Below are positions 23,185 through 31,177 of a stretch of DNA of 49,088 nucleotides, in pieces (positions within the stretch are counted from its first letter, which is position 1; each line of letters opens with the position of its first letter). Both the position numbers and the translations under genes were made by a program. This DNA is from Clostridia bacterium (lineage in GTDB: Bacteria > CBDUZB01 > JAGLHV01). Under the pieces are notes generated by a model. That model made no database searches, was not told the DNA's origin, and saw nothing but the letters and a program-made list of their open reading frames with translations. The DNA lies in assembly GCA_030595925.1 (NCBI GenBank), contig JAUVLC010000003.1, forward strand, positions 1 through 49,088, in the 5' to 3' direction.

Positions 23185-23537
23185 ATGGAGGATAATGAAA
23201 AATACCTAAATGTTTTGATAAAACAGAAAGATTATTTTCAATATATATATGAACAGGAACAAAAAAGAGCAGTCAGTATAATTGCAGGAGCAAAAATATA
23301 TATTGGTTTTTTAATATTCATTGTTGGATCTATTTTTTTAAACTAATAACAGTAGATAAAATCATTAAATTATTCAATGATAGTTCTACATCTATATTGG
23401 GTAAAATAATGGGATTTACTATTATTCTATTATCAGGGGTTTTTTTAATAATAGCTTTTATCTTTACAATTTTAGTTTTAAAAGTAGATTTTGTTCAGGA
23501 TTTTGCGAAGAATATCAAGAAAATAAAAAGGGGATGA
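23185..23537 (+). pseudogene. Two-helix membrane cassette protein with -1 frameshift and foreign 3' end
   Basis: ATG 23185 (after TGG and AACC, with AATGGAGG context) opens MEDNEKYLNVLIKQKDYF with a first hydrophobic helix YIGFLIFIVGSIFL, then a TAA at 23344-23346. The -1 frame continues LITVDKIIKLFNDSSTSIL with a second helix (IMGFTIILLSGVFLIIAFIF). The last 20 codons (LKVDFVQDFAKNIKKIK) come from the AbiEii-type toxin gene, through a 55-base duplicate. The shift is exactly on T_TTA_AAC (23337-23343). No attC follows, so the normal cassette end was replaced. Confidence 0.65.
23475..23529 (+). repeat. 55-bp duplicate of an AbiEii-toxin gene segment
   Basis: Identical to 18699-18753 except one C/T change (18713 versus 23489). 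The match starts at GTTTTAAAAGTAGA and ends in the A-run after AAGAAAATA. It lies in the same strand and the same reading frame as the toxin gene, which marks a recombination joint. Confidence 0.9.
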
Positions 23538-23618
23538 AGTTTCTCTTAAAATAACCCGTATACAAAATAAAAATATGTTACTTCGTGTTATACAGGTTGG
23601 GAATGAGAAAAAGATAAA

Positions 23619-26285
23619 ATGTATAAAGAGTTAACTGCTATTTGTTTGCCGAATCAAAGGATAGAACTGGAATGGCAGGAAATAGAAGACCCGATAAATA
23701 AGAATCAGGAATTAATGCAAAACGAATTATACAAAAGATCCAGGGAAGACTTTAGGTTTTTTCTTCTGTTGTTAGGGTTTTGTAATCAATCTGTCCCATT
23801 ATCAGCAAGTTTAGATTATTTTAGAAAGTTAACGGGGTTGTACGTAAAAAAACTTACGCAAATACCTGATATTGAAGTTTTACGTGAACGGGTGGATATA
23901 ATTTTAACAGTCGATGAGATTGACGATTTTTTGTTCCGGCTTCCATTTATGGTTGGAGTAGAGTACATAAACTCATCTTTTCTTGAACGTATCTGGTTGA
24001 AGTTAAACATAACATTTAGAAATAAATTAAAAACCTATAAAGGTTCTGTTGATGAATTTATAAAAACTTTCAGTCCGGATGTTCATCTTGCAGGACGGGT
24101 TTATTTCCATTTGGTAGAAAGTAAAAAAGAGGATTTACCTTTTGCTTTTTTAGCAACATATTCTACAGGTTTAAACAATCAGGGGAAATCGAAACATGTT
24201 CCCTTAAAGTATGCCTTAACAGAATACAGTAAAAATAGCAAAAAACTACTGAAACTTTTATCTGCCGTTTATTTAGCCGCTAAAGAAAGCAGGATTGTTT
24301 CTATGCTGATTGAAAGTGGGGAGATATTTTACCCAATAGCATTATCGGTTAAAGATGCATACGATATTTTAAAGGAAATTCCTATTTATGAAAAATTCGG
24401 TATACTTTGCCGGATTCCTAATTGGTGGAAAAATAGAACAAGCACTCTAAAACTTGATATAAGTGTCGGCAATATCTCTCCCTCGTTTCTTAGCAAGAAC
24501 TCGATTCTTGATTTTAAAATGGACCTTTTATTTGGCGGCAGCGAATTATCGGAAGATGAAGTAAGAAAGCTGTTGAATGAATCAGAAGGGCTTGCCTTTA
24601 TCAAAGGGAAATGGGTGGAGGTTGACCCCAAAAAACTCGAAAAAACACTTGAAGCTTATGAAAAAGCACAACAATTGATGGAACAGGGTAATTTGAGTTT
24701 AAAGGATGCCATGCATTTGCAACTTAACTTACAGAAAGACCTTGGTATTAGTGACGATGATACAATCAATATTTCTAATGGGGAATGGCTTAAATCCGTT
24801 GTTGAAAAACTTCATAAACCTGAATTGATAGACTCAGTAATTCCTGCAAAAAATTTCCTGGCAAAACTTCGGCCATATCAGCAGAAAGGGTTGAACTGGC
24901 TTTATTTTCTGCATTCTTTGCAGTTTGGCGCTTGTTTGGCAGACGATATGGGACTGGGGAAAACTATACAACTGTTAGCTTTTCTAAGTACTCTTAAAGC
25001 AAATAAGCAAAATTCTACAAACCTTCTGATAATACCTGCTTCTCTGATTTCCAACTGGATTAACGAAATACACAGGTTTTCACCGGAAATAAAGTATTAC
25101 ATCGCCCATCCGTTATTTGAGAAAAAAAGGGACAATGTTTGCATGGACAAATATTTTATAGACAAATATGATATCGTAATAACAACTTATTCTTTATCCA
25201 AAAAGTATGACTGGCTTAAATTGTACAAATGGAACTATGTTATTTTAGATGAAGCTCAAATCATTAAAAATCCTGGTACAAAACAAACAAAAGCCGTTAA
25301 AAATCTGGATGCAAACAATAGAATAATAATGACTGGTACACCTATTGAAAACCGTTTAGGTGATATTTGGTCGTTATTTGATTTTTTAAACCCCGGGTTG
25401 CTTGGCAGTATCAAAGAATTTTCAGATTTTTCCAAAGGACTAAAAGACAATCTAAACGGATATGCAAAGCTGAAAAAAATTACGTCTCCATATATATTAA
25501 GAAGGTTGAAAACCGACAAGTCCGTTATTTCTGATTTGCCTGATAAAATTGAGATGAAAACGTATTCAGATTTAACTAAAAAACAAGTTATTCTTTACGG
25601 CAATCTTGTAGAAGAACTAAAAACAAAGCTTGAAGATGAAAGTGAGGGGATTAAGAGAAAAGGCTTAATTCTTGCTTCTCTTATGAAATTTAAACAGCTT
25701 TGTAATCATCCGGATCAATATTTGGGAAGAGATGAATATTCTGAACTTGACAGTGGCAAATTTTTTAGGCTTCGCGAAATATGTGAAACAATTTATGAAA
25801 AAAGAGAAAGAGTTTTAGTATTTACGCAATTCAAAGAAATTACTGAACCTCTCAAAAAATTTCTTGAAACAGTGTTTAAACATAAAGGGTTGGTTTTTCA
25901 TGGCAGTACGTCTGTTAAAAAACGTAAGGAAATTGTAGAAAAGTTTCAAAAACATGAATATGTTCCATTTATGGTATTATCTATTAAAGCAGGTGGAGTT
26001 GGTTTAAATCTGACATCTGCAAATCACGTTATTCATTTTGACAGATGGTGGAACCCGGCAGTTGAAAACCAGGCAACTGATCGAGCTTTTCGGATAGGGC
26101 AGAAAAAAAATGTGGTAGTTCATAAGTTTATTACCAGAGGTACACTGGAAGAAAAGATTGATGCCATGCTTCAGGAAAAAGCGAATTTGTCAAATGAGAT
26201 TATTCAAAGTACAAATGAGGCCTGGATAACCGAAATGAACAACGATAAACTAATAAACCTGTTTACACTGTCGCTGCAAAAATAA
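23619..26285 (+). CDS. SNF2-family helicase (YwqA-like)
   Basis: An 888-aa SWI2/SNF2 ATPase. The N-terminal half is the bacterial SNF2-associated region. The helicase starts with LRPYQQKGLNWLYFLHSLQ, Walker A ADDMGLGKT (about residue 441), motif II LDEAQ (about 543), TGTPIENRLGDIWSLFDFLNPG, and the C-terminal RecA domain with LVFHGSTSVKKR, SIKAGGVGLNLTSANHVIHF and the motif VI region QATDRAFRIGQ. It translocates on double-stranded DNA or remodels protein-DNA complexes. A SWIM zinc-finger protein follows after 26 bases, like ywqA-ywqB in Bacillus. It is intact although neighbouring genes are decayed. Confidence 0.93.
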   Translation: MYKELTAICLPNQRIELEWQEIEDPINKNQELMQNELYKRSREDFRFFLLLLGFCNQSVPLSASLDYFRKLTGLYVKKLTQIPDIEVLRERVDIILTVDEIDDFLFRLPFMVGVEYINSSFLERIWLKLNITFRNKLKTYKGSVDEFIKTFSPDVHLAGRVYFHLVESKKEDLPFAFLATYSTGLNNQGKSKHVPLKYALTEYSKNSKKLLKLLSAVYLAAKESRIVSMLIESGEIFYPIALSVKDAYDILKEIPIYEKFGILCRIPNWWKNRTSTLKLDISVGNISPSFLSKNSILDFKMDLLFGGSELSEDEVRKLLNESEGLAFIKGKWVEVDPKKLEKTLEAYEKAQQLMEQGNLSLKDAMHLQLNLQKDLGISDDDTINISNGEWLKSVVEKLHKPELIDSVIPAKNFLAKLRPYQQKGLNWLYFLHSLQFGACLADDMGLGKTIQLLAFLSTLKANKQNSTNLLIIPASLISNWINEIHRFSPEIKYYIAHPLFEKKRDNVCMDKYFIDKYDIVITTYSLSKKYDWLKLYKWNYVILDEAQIIKNPGTKQTKAVKNLDANNRIIMTGTPIENRLGDIWSLFDFLNPGLLGSIKEFSDFSKGLKDNLNGYAKLKKITSPYILRRLKTDKSVISDLPDKIEMKTYSDLTKKQVILYGNLVEELKTKLEDESEGIKRKGLILASLMKFKQLCNHPDQYLGRDEYSELDSGKFFRLREICETIYEKRERVLVFTQFKEITEPLKKFLETVFKHKGLVFHGSTSVKKRKEIVEKFQKHEYVPFMVLSIKAGGVGLNLTSANHVIHFDRWWNPAVENQATDRAFRIGQKKNVVVHKFITRGTLEEKIDAMLQEKANLSNEIIQSTNEAWITEMNNDKLINLFTLSLQK

Positions 26286-26311
26286 TTTTATGGCAGGAGG
26301 CTGATAAGATT

Positions 26312-27166
26312 ATGGGATACTATTATTATTCAGGATTTCCACGGTATGTTTCTGTCGGCGAAAAACGAGTAAAAGCGCAGAAAAAATTGAAACAATTGAA
26401 GAAAAAAAATTCTCACATTACACCTTTGATTTTACATGGAACCAAACTTGCCCATACCTGGTGGGGTAAAGCATGGAATAAAAATCTTGAAAAATATGCG
26501 GACTATTCAAATAGGATCGGCAGAGGCCGCAGTTACATTAGAAACGGTTTTGTTTTTGATTTCAAAATAAACCCGGGGGAAATAACATCGCTTGTGCAAG
26601 GCACAGGTTCGCGTCTTTATAAAATAGCAATAAAAATAAACCCATTGAGCAAAAAAACATGGAACGAAATAAAGAAAAAATGTGAAGGGAAAATTGAATC
26701 TTTAGAGGAACTTATTGAAGGTAAGTTTCCCAAAGATCTCATTGAAATATTTACTACAAAAGGGAAAGGGTTATTTCCGTCGCCGAAAGAGATTAAGTTT
26801 AGCTGCAGTTGCCCGGATTGGGCAAATATGTGCAAGCATATAGCAGCAACGCTTTATGGGGTTGGAGTAAAATTGGATGATGATCCCAAACTTTTTTTCC
26901 TATTACGCAAAGCTGAAATGGACGATTTGATAACGGAAACTTTGCGGGATAAATCAAAAAAGATGCTTAAAAAAGCGGAGAAAAAGACATCCCGTGTGAT
27001 TGATGATTTGGATGCAATCAAAATGTTTGGTATTAATATTGATGAAAAAATTAGTTCAGGCAAGATACCCATATTAACGAAAACAAAAAGAAAAAAAAGT
27101 ATTATTAAAACAAAGGCAACTAAAAAAAAAGCTGAAAATCAAACACAAAAAGAAAAGCGGGCATAA
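26312..27166 (+). CDS. SWIM zinc-finger protein (YwqB-like)
   Basis: A 284-aa protein. The start resembles the SNF2-partner family (YYYYSGFPRYVSVGEKR, HGTKLAHTWWGKAWNKNLE), and the SWIM motif is FSCSCPDWANMCKHIAATLYG near residue 164 (CxC...CxH, metal-binding). The C-terminal tail is very Lys-rich (KKKAENQTQKEKRA). SWIM domains bind DNA or protein partners. RBS GCAGGAGG lies before the ATG. Function with the SNF2 ATPase is expected from the conserved pairing; the cellular role is unknown. Confidence 0.9.
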   Translation: MGYYYYSGFPRYVSVGEKRVKAQKKLKQLKKKNSHITPLILHGTKLAHTWWGKAWNKNLEKYADYSNRIGRGRSYIRNGFVFDFKINPGEITSLVQGTGSRLYKIAIKINPLSKKTWNEIKKKCEGKIESLEELIEGKFPKDLIEIFTTKGKGLFPSPKEIKFSCSCPDWANMCKHIAATLYGVGVKLDDDPKLFFLLRKAEMDDLITETLRDKSKKMLKKAEKKTSRVIDDLDAIKMFGINIDEKISSGKIPILTKTKRKKSIIKTKATKKKAENQTQKEKRA

Positions 27167-27182
27167 TTTGAAAAAACATAAG

Positions 27183-27514
27183 AAAAAGGGGGACATTGTT
27201 AAGAAGTTAAATAACTATTAACAATAACTTTGCTTAAAGACTTAATCAATCTGATAACTAAAAAATTAGTGGTTGAGGTAGTAGAATTAAAAGGAAACAG
27301 AAGGGGTGGAAAAATAACTAAAGCCACAGCTTTGATATCATATACATCGGGCAAAGCTATTTGGAAGAGTAGGGTATTGCAATAAGCTTAGAATTAAATA
27401 ACAGCAGTGCCAGTATAAGCATAGCATGTAATTGAGGGAAAAAATAACAGAGAGGGATGCAGGGGCAAAAAGTATTCTTACCTATTTAACTATTTAAGAA
27501 CGTCCCCCTTATTT
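27183..27514 (+). mobile_element. MITE-like or remnant element with imperfect inverted ends
   Basis: The start (AAAAAGGGGGACATTGTTAA, then AGTTAAATAACT) and end (CCTATTTAACTATTTAAGAA, then CGTCCCCCTTATT) are imperfect inverted repeats of about 32 bases. The inside has no ORF of normal length, but a broken frame (VVEVVELKGNRRGGK) suggests a coding remnant. It explains most of the 480-base gap between the SWIM gene and RhuM. No clear target duplication. Confidence 0.55.
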
Positions 27515-27648
27515 TCCCTTATTTTCCATGAAATGAGAAAAGATTTGTGGAGATTGGAAGGCAAATTGAATGCAAGTGATATGTTTGGAGCGCGATAATT
27601 ATCGGGAAAATCATAGATATTTTAAAATCGATAATAGGAAGTAAATAA

Positions 27649-28656
27649 ATGGAACAAAACTCAGAAATAATAATTTATACAGCACCAGATGGCTCAACAA
27701 AATTGCAAGTACAATTAGAAGATGAAACCGTTTGGCTTACTCAGGAACAAATGGCAGTGCTTTTTGGGAAAGGAAGAACTACTATAACTGAACATATTGG
27801 CAACATCTTCAAAGAGGGCGAACTGAATGAAAAAGAGGTGTGTCGGCTTTTCCGACATACCACAAAACACGGTGCTATAGAAGGCAAAACTCAAAACAAG
27901 CAAGTCAAATATTATAATCTCGATGTCATAATTTCAATAGGTTATCGTGTAAAATCGCCTCAAGGTACAAAGTTTCGCCAATGGGCAACAAAAAGGATTC
28001 ACGAGTATATTGTAAAAGGTTTTACAATGGATGATGACCGTTTAAAGCAAGAAGGAGCACGATCACGGTATTTTGAAGAGCTTCTTCAAAGAATTCGGGA
28101 TATCAGAAGTAGCGAAAGAAACTTTTACCAGAAAGTAACCGACATTTATGCAACCAGCATTGATTACAAAAATGATAACGTTTTAACTAAAGAGTTTTTT
28201 GCTACAGTGCAAAATAAGATGCACTTTGCTATTCATGGACAAACTGCGGCTGAGATGATAAATGAAAGAATTGATGCAGATAAACCCTTTTTAGGGCTTA
28301 CGAATTTTAAAGGAAAGTATATAACAGCACGAGATATTAGTATTGCCAAAAATTATCTCTCAGAAGATGAACTCAAACAGTTAAATCTTATAGTCTCTAT
28401 GTATCTTGATTTTGCAGAGTTACAAGCAACAAACGGCAGGTTAATGAAAATGGAGGACTGGATTCAAAAGCTTGATGCTTTCTTAAAAATAAGTGAAAAA
28501 GAACTTTTAACAAACACAGGAAAAGTCAGTCACCAAAAAGCAATTGAGAAAGCAAAAATTGAATATGAAAAATATAGAAAGGCAGAAGATAAAAAATATA
28601 TTTCCGATTTTGATCGTGAAATTAAAAAACTAATTAAGAATGATAAAAACACATAA
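27649..28656 (+). CDS. RhuM-family protein (intact copy)
   Basis: A 335-aa protein matching the virulence RhuM family along its length: NSEIIIYTAPDGSTKLQV, LEDETVWLTQEQMAVLF, YYNLDVIISIGYRVKS, GTKFRQWATKRIHEYIVKG, SIAKNYLSEDELKQLN and SHQKAIEKAKIEYEKY. The N-terminal part resembles a helix-turn-helix (QEQMAVLFGKGRTTITEHIG). Its stop is inside the left box of attC site 5, so it is the last cassette of the array. It is paralogous to the decayed copy at 21731-22735, which sits before a nearly identical attC. The function is not established in any organism I know of. No strong RBS is seen. Confidence 0.9.
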   Translation: MEQNSEIIIYTAPDGSTKLQVQLEDETVWLTQEQMAVLFGKGRTTITEHIGNIFKEGELNEKEVCRLFRHTTKHGAIEGKTQNKQVKYYNLDVIISIGYRVKSPQGTKFRQWATKRIHEYIVKGFTMDDDRLKQEGARSRYFEELLQRIRDIRSSERNFYQKVTDIYATSIDYKNDNVLTKEFFATVQNKMHFAIHGQTAAEMINERIDADKPFLGLTNFKGKYITARDISIAKNYLSEDELKQLNLIVSMYLDFAELQATNGRLMKMEDWIQKLDAFLKISEKELLTNTGKVSHQKAIEKAKIEYEKYRKAEDKKYISDFDREIKKLIKNDKNT

Positions 28657-28722
28657 CAATTCACTGCACTGGATTTTTACTCCGCTGCGCTGCGTAAAAA
28701 CTAGAGGATTCAATCGTTATGC
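28651..28722 (+). repeat. attC-like recombination site 5
   Basis: Left box ACATAAC (28651-28657) and right core GTTATGC (28716-28722, as in many real attC). CACTGGATTTTTAC pairs imperfectly with GTAAAAACTAGAG and carries one extrahelical base, with TCCGCTGCGCTGC as loop. Same family as sites 2 and 3. The island-flanking repeat starts about 70 bases downstream. Confidence 0.85.
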
Positions 28723-28794
28723 AAAATAAATGGGAAATAAAAATGAAATATATTACACAAAGAACAGTGTCATTATCTTTCCTTTATATTGGGT

Positions 28795-29100
28795 TAGATT
28801 TTAAAATTTTTATTTGCGCAAGGCGACTTTGGAGAAAATATGCCTGGGTATTTTAACATTGAATTGAATAGAGTCAATGATAAATTCTGTGCCGGAACCT
28901 TTTTACAAACAACTTAATTTTGTAATTCCCTGGAGACTGCTACAGGGTTATCTTGAAGTTTCCTCTTCCTGAGTGGGAGAGGGATAGGGTGAGGGGGGAA
29001 ATGGCTTGTTATGAGGTAGTTCATTTATTCAAAAATAATTCGACAAAATAATAAAATTTATGTTATATTAAAAAAGTTGCTACAAACTTGAGCAAGTCTC
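28795..29100 (+). repeat. Island-flanking direct repeat, right copy
   Basis: Same blocks and strand as 19678-19884, with about 100 extra bases (28855-28950) in the middle. It ends in the ISL3-type terminal sequence at 29068-29100 (AAGTTGCTACAAACTTGAG). With the left copy it brackets the array. The only ORF between attC site 5 and this repeat (28743-28856, 37 aa) runs into the repeat and is probably not a gene. Confidence 0.85.
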
Positions 29101-29171
29101 TAAATAAAAGATATACTAAATGAGGTGGGTTTTGAAAATTTTTCGGAAGAATGTTTAAAAAGGGGGTAAAA

Positions 29172-29600
29172 ATGAGAAACGGTAAAAATAAAAAGGGCGT
29201 AGATCTAAAAGAGAATAGAAAATGTCAACGGCGAAATAAATATCTTTTTGCTTTTTGTCAATACCCTTCTGGAAGAAGGATGTTGGATGTACAAGGTAAT
29301 CCAGTCGAAATCGAAGAAAATATTGTGTGGGATGCTGGCGGAGGAGGAGTAATGATTGAAAGAGAAAAGTTTATTTCTACTCGAGAGAAAATATTAATGG
29401 AGATATATTTTCCTACGGATGAGGTAAACAACACTATCATTTCGGTTTTTGCTGAAGGAGAAGTGTCCTGGGTAAAGAAAATACAAAAAAATAATTGTTT
29501 TAAAGGGAGTAATAAATACCGGGTGGGAATAAAATTTAATGATATTATAGAAGAGGATAAGAAAAATATTATTAAATACGTTAAGAAAAAAATCATCTAA
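29172..29600 (+). CDS. PilZ-domain protein (putative c-di-GMP effector)
   Basis: About 142 aa. The RxxxR motif is in ENRKCQRRNKY, and the second motif DxGxxG is in NIVWDAGGGGVMIE, where the usual Ser of D/NxSxxG is Gly. This is followed by KILMEIYFP, AEGEVSWVKKI and KYRVGIKFNDI, a regular PilZ barrel. It probably senses c-di-GMP, though the Ser to Gly change may weaken binding. I chose ATG 29172 since AAAGGGGG (29159-29166) precedes it, not ATG 29151. It lies 50 bases ahead of a histidine kinase. Confidence 0.82.
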   Translation: MRNGKNKKGVDLKENRKCQRRNKYLFAFCQYPSGRRMLDVQGNPVEIEENIVWDAGGGGVMIEREKFISTREKILMEIYFPTDEVNNTIISVFAEGEVSWVKKIQKNNCFKGSNKYRVGIKFNDIIEEDKKNIIKYVKKKII

Positions 29601-29650
29601 GATGAAATTGAATTTTAGAGGTAATAATGTTTGTTTTTTAATAATTAATT

Positions 29651-31129
29651 ATGGGTAAACCAATAAAAGTTAATTTATTTTTTAAATTTGTTTTGATCAT
29701 TTTTTTGATAAATATTATTCCTTTTATTATTTTGATGTGGTTTTCAAAAGTTAAAGGAATTAAAATTATAAGAGAAGAATTAGAGGTGAGGGCTAATTCT
29801 TTAGCTACAAAGGTTGCCTTTGAAAGTAAGTATGGGGTATTAAATAATAACAAAGAATTTTTGGATGGGGTTATTCAACAAGTATTTCTAATAGAAAAAG
29901 ATATTATTTTAGTTAGAATTACAAATGAAGAAGATATGATTTTAGCTGAAAAACTCAGAAAACCAAAGAATCTTCCTTTAAAATTTAGTATTACGGTTCC
30001 TATTAGAATAAAAAATTTTTTTATATATAAAAAACATCTGAAATTTCCTTCTCAAAAACAAGTTCAAAGAGTGGTAGGAAAAAATATAGGGAAAGTCGAG
30101 TTAACTGTTTCTGTCACGGATATGTATATGCTTAAAGCAAAGAAAGCAAGAAAAGAATTCTTTTTCTTGTTTTTTTTAATTATTATGATAGATATGCTTG
30201 GAGGTGTTTTTTTAATAAAGATTACTGTTGATCCAATTAAACGTTTAGTGAAAGGAACAAAAATAATTGCTGGAGGCGATCTAAATTATCAGGTGGAAGT
30301 TTTTTCCTCGGATGAAATAGGGTTGCTAACTGGTTCCTTTAACGAGATGACAAAAAAATTAAAAAAGTCACAAAATAATTTGACCCAGAGAAGAAAGAAA
30401 CTGGAAGAAAAAACTTGGGAATTAGAGTTAAAAAACAAAGAAATGGAGATATTTATTTATAGTGTTTCTCATGACTTAAAAGCTCCCTTGGTTGTAGTAG
30501 ATGGATTTGCGGCAAATTTACATACTAATTGCAAAAACAGGTTAGGGAAAAAAAACATTTATTATTTGGAACGGATTCGTGCCAATATTGATCAAATGGA
30601 ATCTTTGATAGAAGATTTACTTGAACTTTCCCGTGTTGGGAGGGTTAAAGGAAATTTAGAATTTGTAAATATCGTAAAGATAATAAATTTATCCAGAGAG
30701 ATGTTTTCAACTGCGTTGGAAAAAAAAGAAATAAGATTTTATCTGAAGGGGCCTTTTCCTTTAGTCTGGGGAGATTGCAATGGGATTAAACAGGTATTTG
30801 ACAATTTGATTGGTAATGCTGTCAAATTTATTGGCGATAAAAAATATCCTGAAATTAAAATAGGTTATTACAATGATGATGAAAATTATTGGACATTTTA
30901 TATTAAAGATACGGGTATTGGAATTTCTTCCGGGTATCACGAAAAAATATTTGAAGCTTTTCATCGGTTAAAAGATATAGAAACAGAAGGAACCGGTGTG
31001 GGGCTATCTATTGTGAAGAAGATTATTGATAATTATGGTGGAAAAATATGGGTAGAGTCAGAAGAAGGAAAAGGAACTATTTTTTATTTTACCCTCCTAA
31101 AAAAATCAAAAGATGATTTACCGTCTTGA
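29651..31129 (+). CDS. Membrane sensor histidine kinase
   Basis: A 492-aa protein. A first membrane helix (about residues 8-28), a periplasmic sensor of roughly 140 residues and a second helix (FFFLFFLIIMIDMLGGVFLI) come first. Then come HAMP (VDPIKRLVKGTKIIAGGDL...), a coiled coil, and HisKA with the phospho-His at about 274 (YSVSHDLKAPLVVVDGF). HATPase_c shows NLIGNAVKF, DTGIGIS and GTGVGLSIVKKI. The SHDLKAPL box and a stand-alone receiver downstream (48 bases) recall phytochrome-type kinases paired with Rcp1-like regulators, but no photosensory domain is present. The signal sensed is unknown. Confidence 0.93.
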   Translation: MGKPIKVNLFFKFVLIIFLINIIPFIILMWFSKVKGIKIIREELEVRANSLATKVAFESKYGVLNNNKEFLDGVIQQVFLIEKDIILVRITNEEDMILAEKLRKPKNLPLKFSITVPIRIKNFFIYKKHLKFPSQKQVQRVVGKNIGKVELTVSVTDMYMLKAKKARKEFFFLFFLIIMIDMLGGVFLIKITVDPIKRLVKGTKIIAGGDLNYQVEVFSSDEIGLLTGSFNEMTKKLKKSQNNLTQRRKKLEEKTWELELKNKEMEIFIYSVSHDLKAPLVVVDGFAANLHTNCKNRLGKKNIYYLERIRANIDQMESLIEDLLELSRVGRVKGNLEFVNIVKIINLSREMFSTALEKKEIRFYLKGPFPLVWGDCNGIKQVFDNLIGNAVKFIGDKKYPEIKIGYYNDDENYWTFYIKDTGIGISSGYHEKIFEAFHRLKDIETEGTGVGLSIVKKIIDNYGGKIWVESEEGKGTIFYFTLLKKSKDDLPS

Positions 31130-31177
31130 TATATAAAAAATAATAAATGAAAATGTTTTTAGGAAAAGTGATTAAAT

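Noticed and set aside
28743-28856. 37-aa ORF after attC site 5
   Set aside because: Its second half lies in the island-flanking repeat, so the frame is likely accidental.
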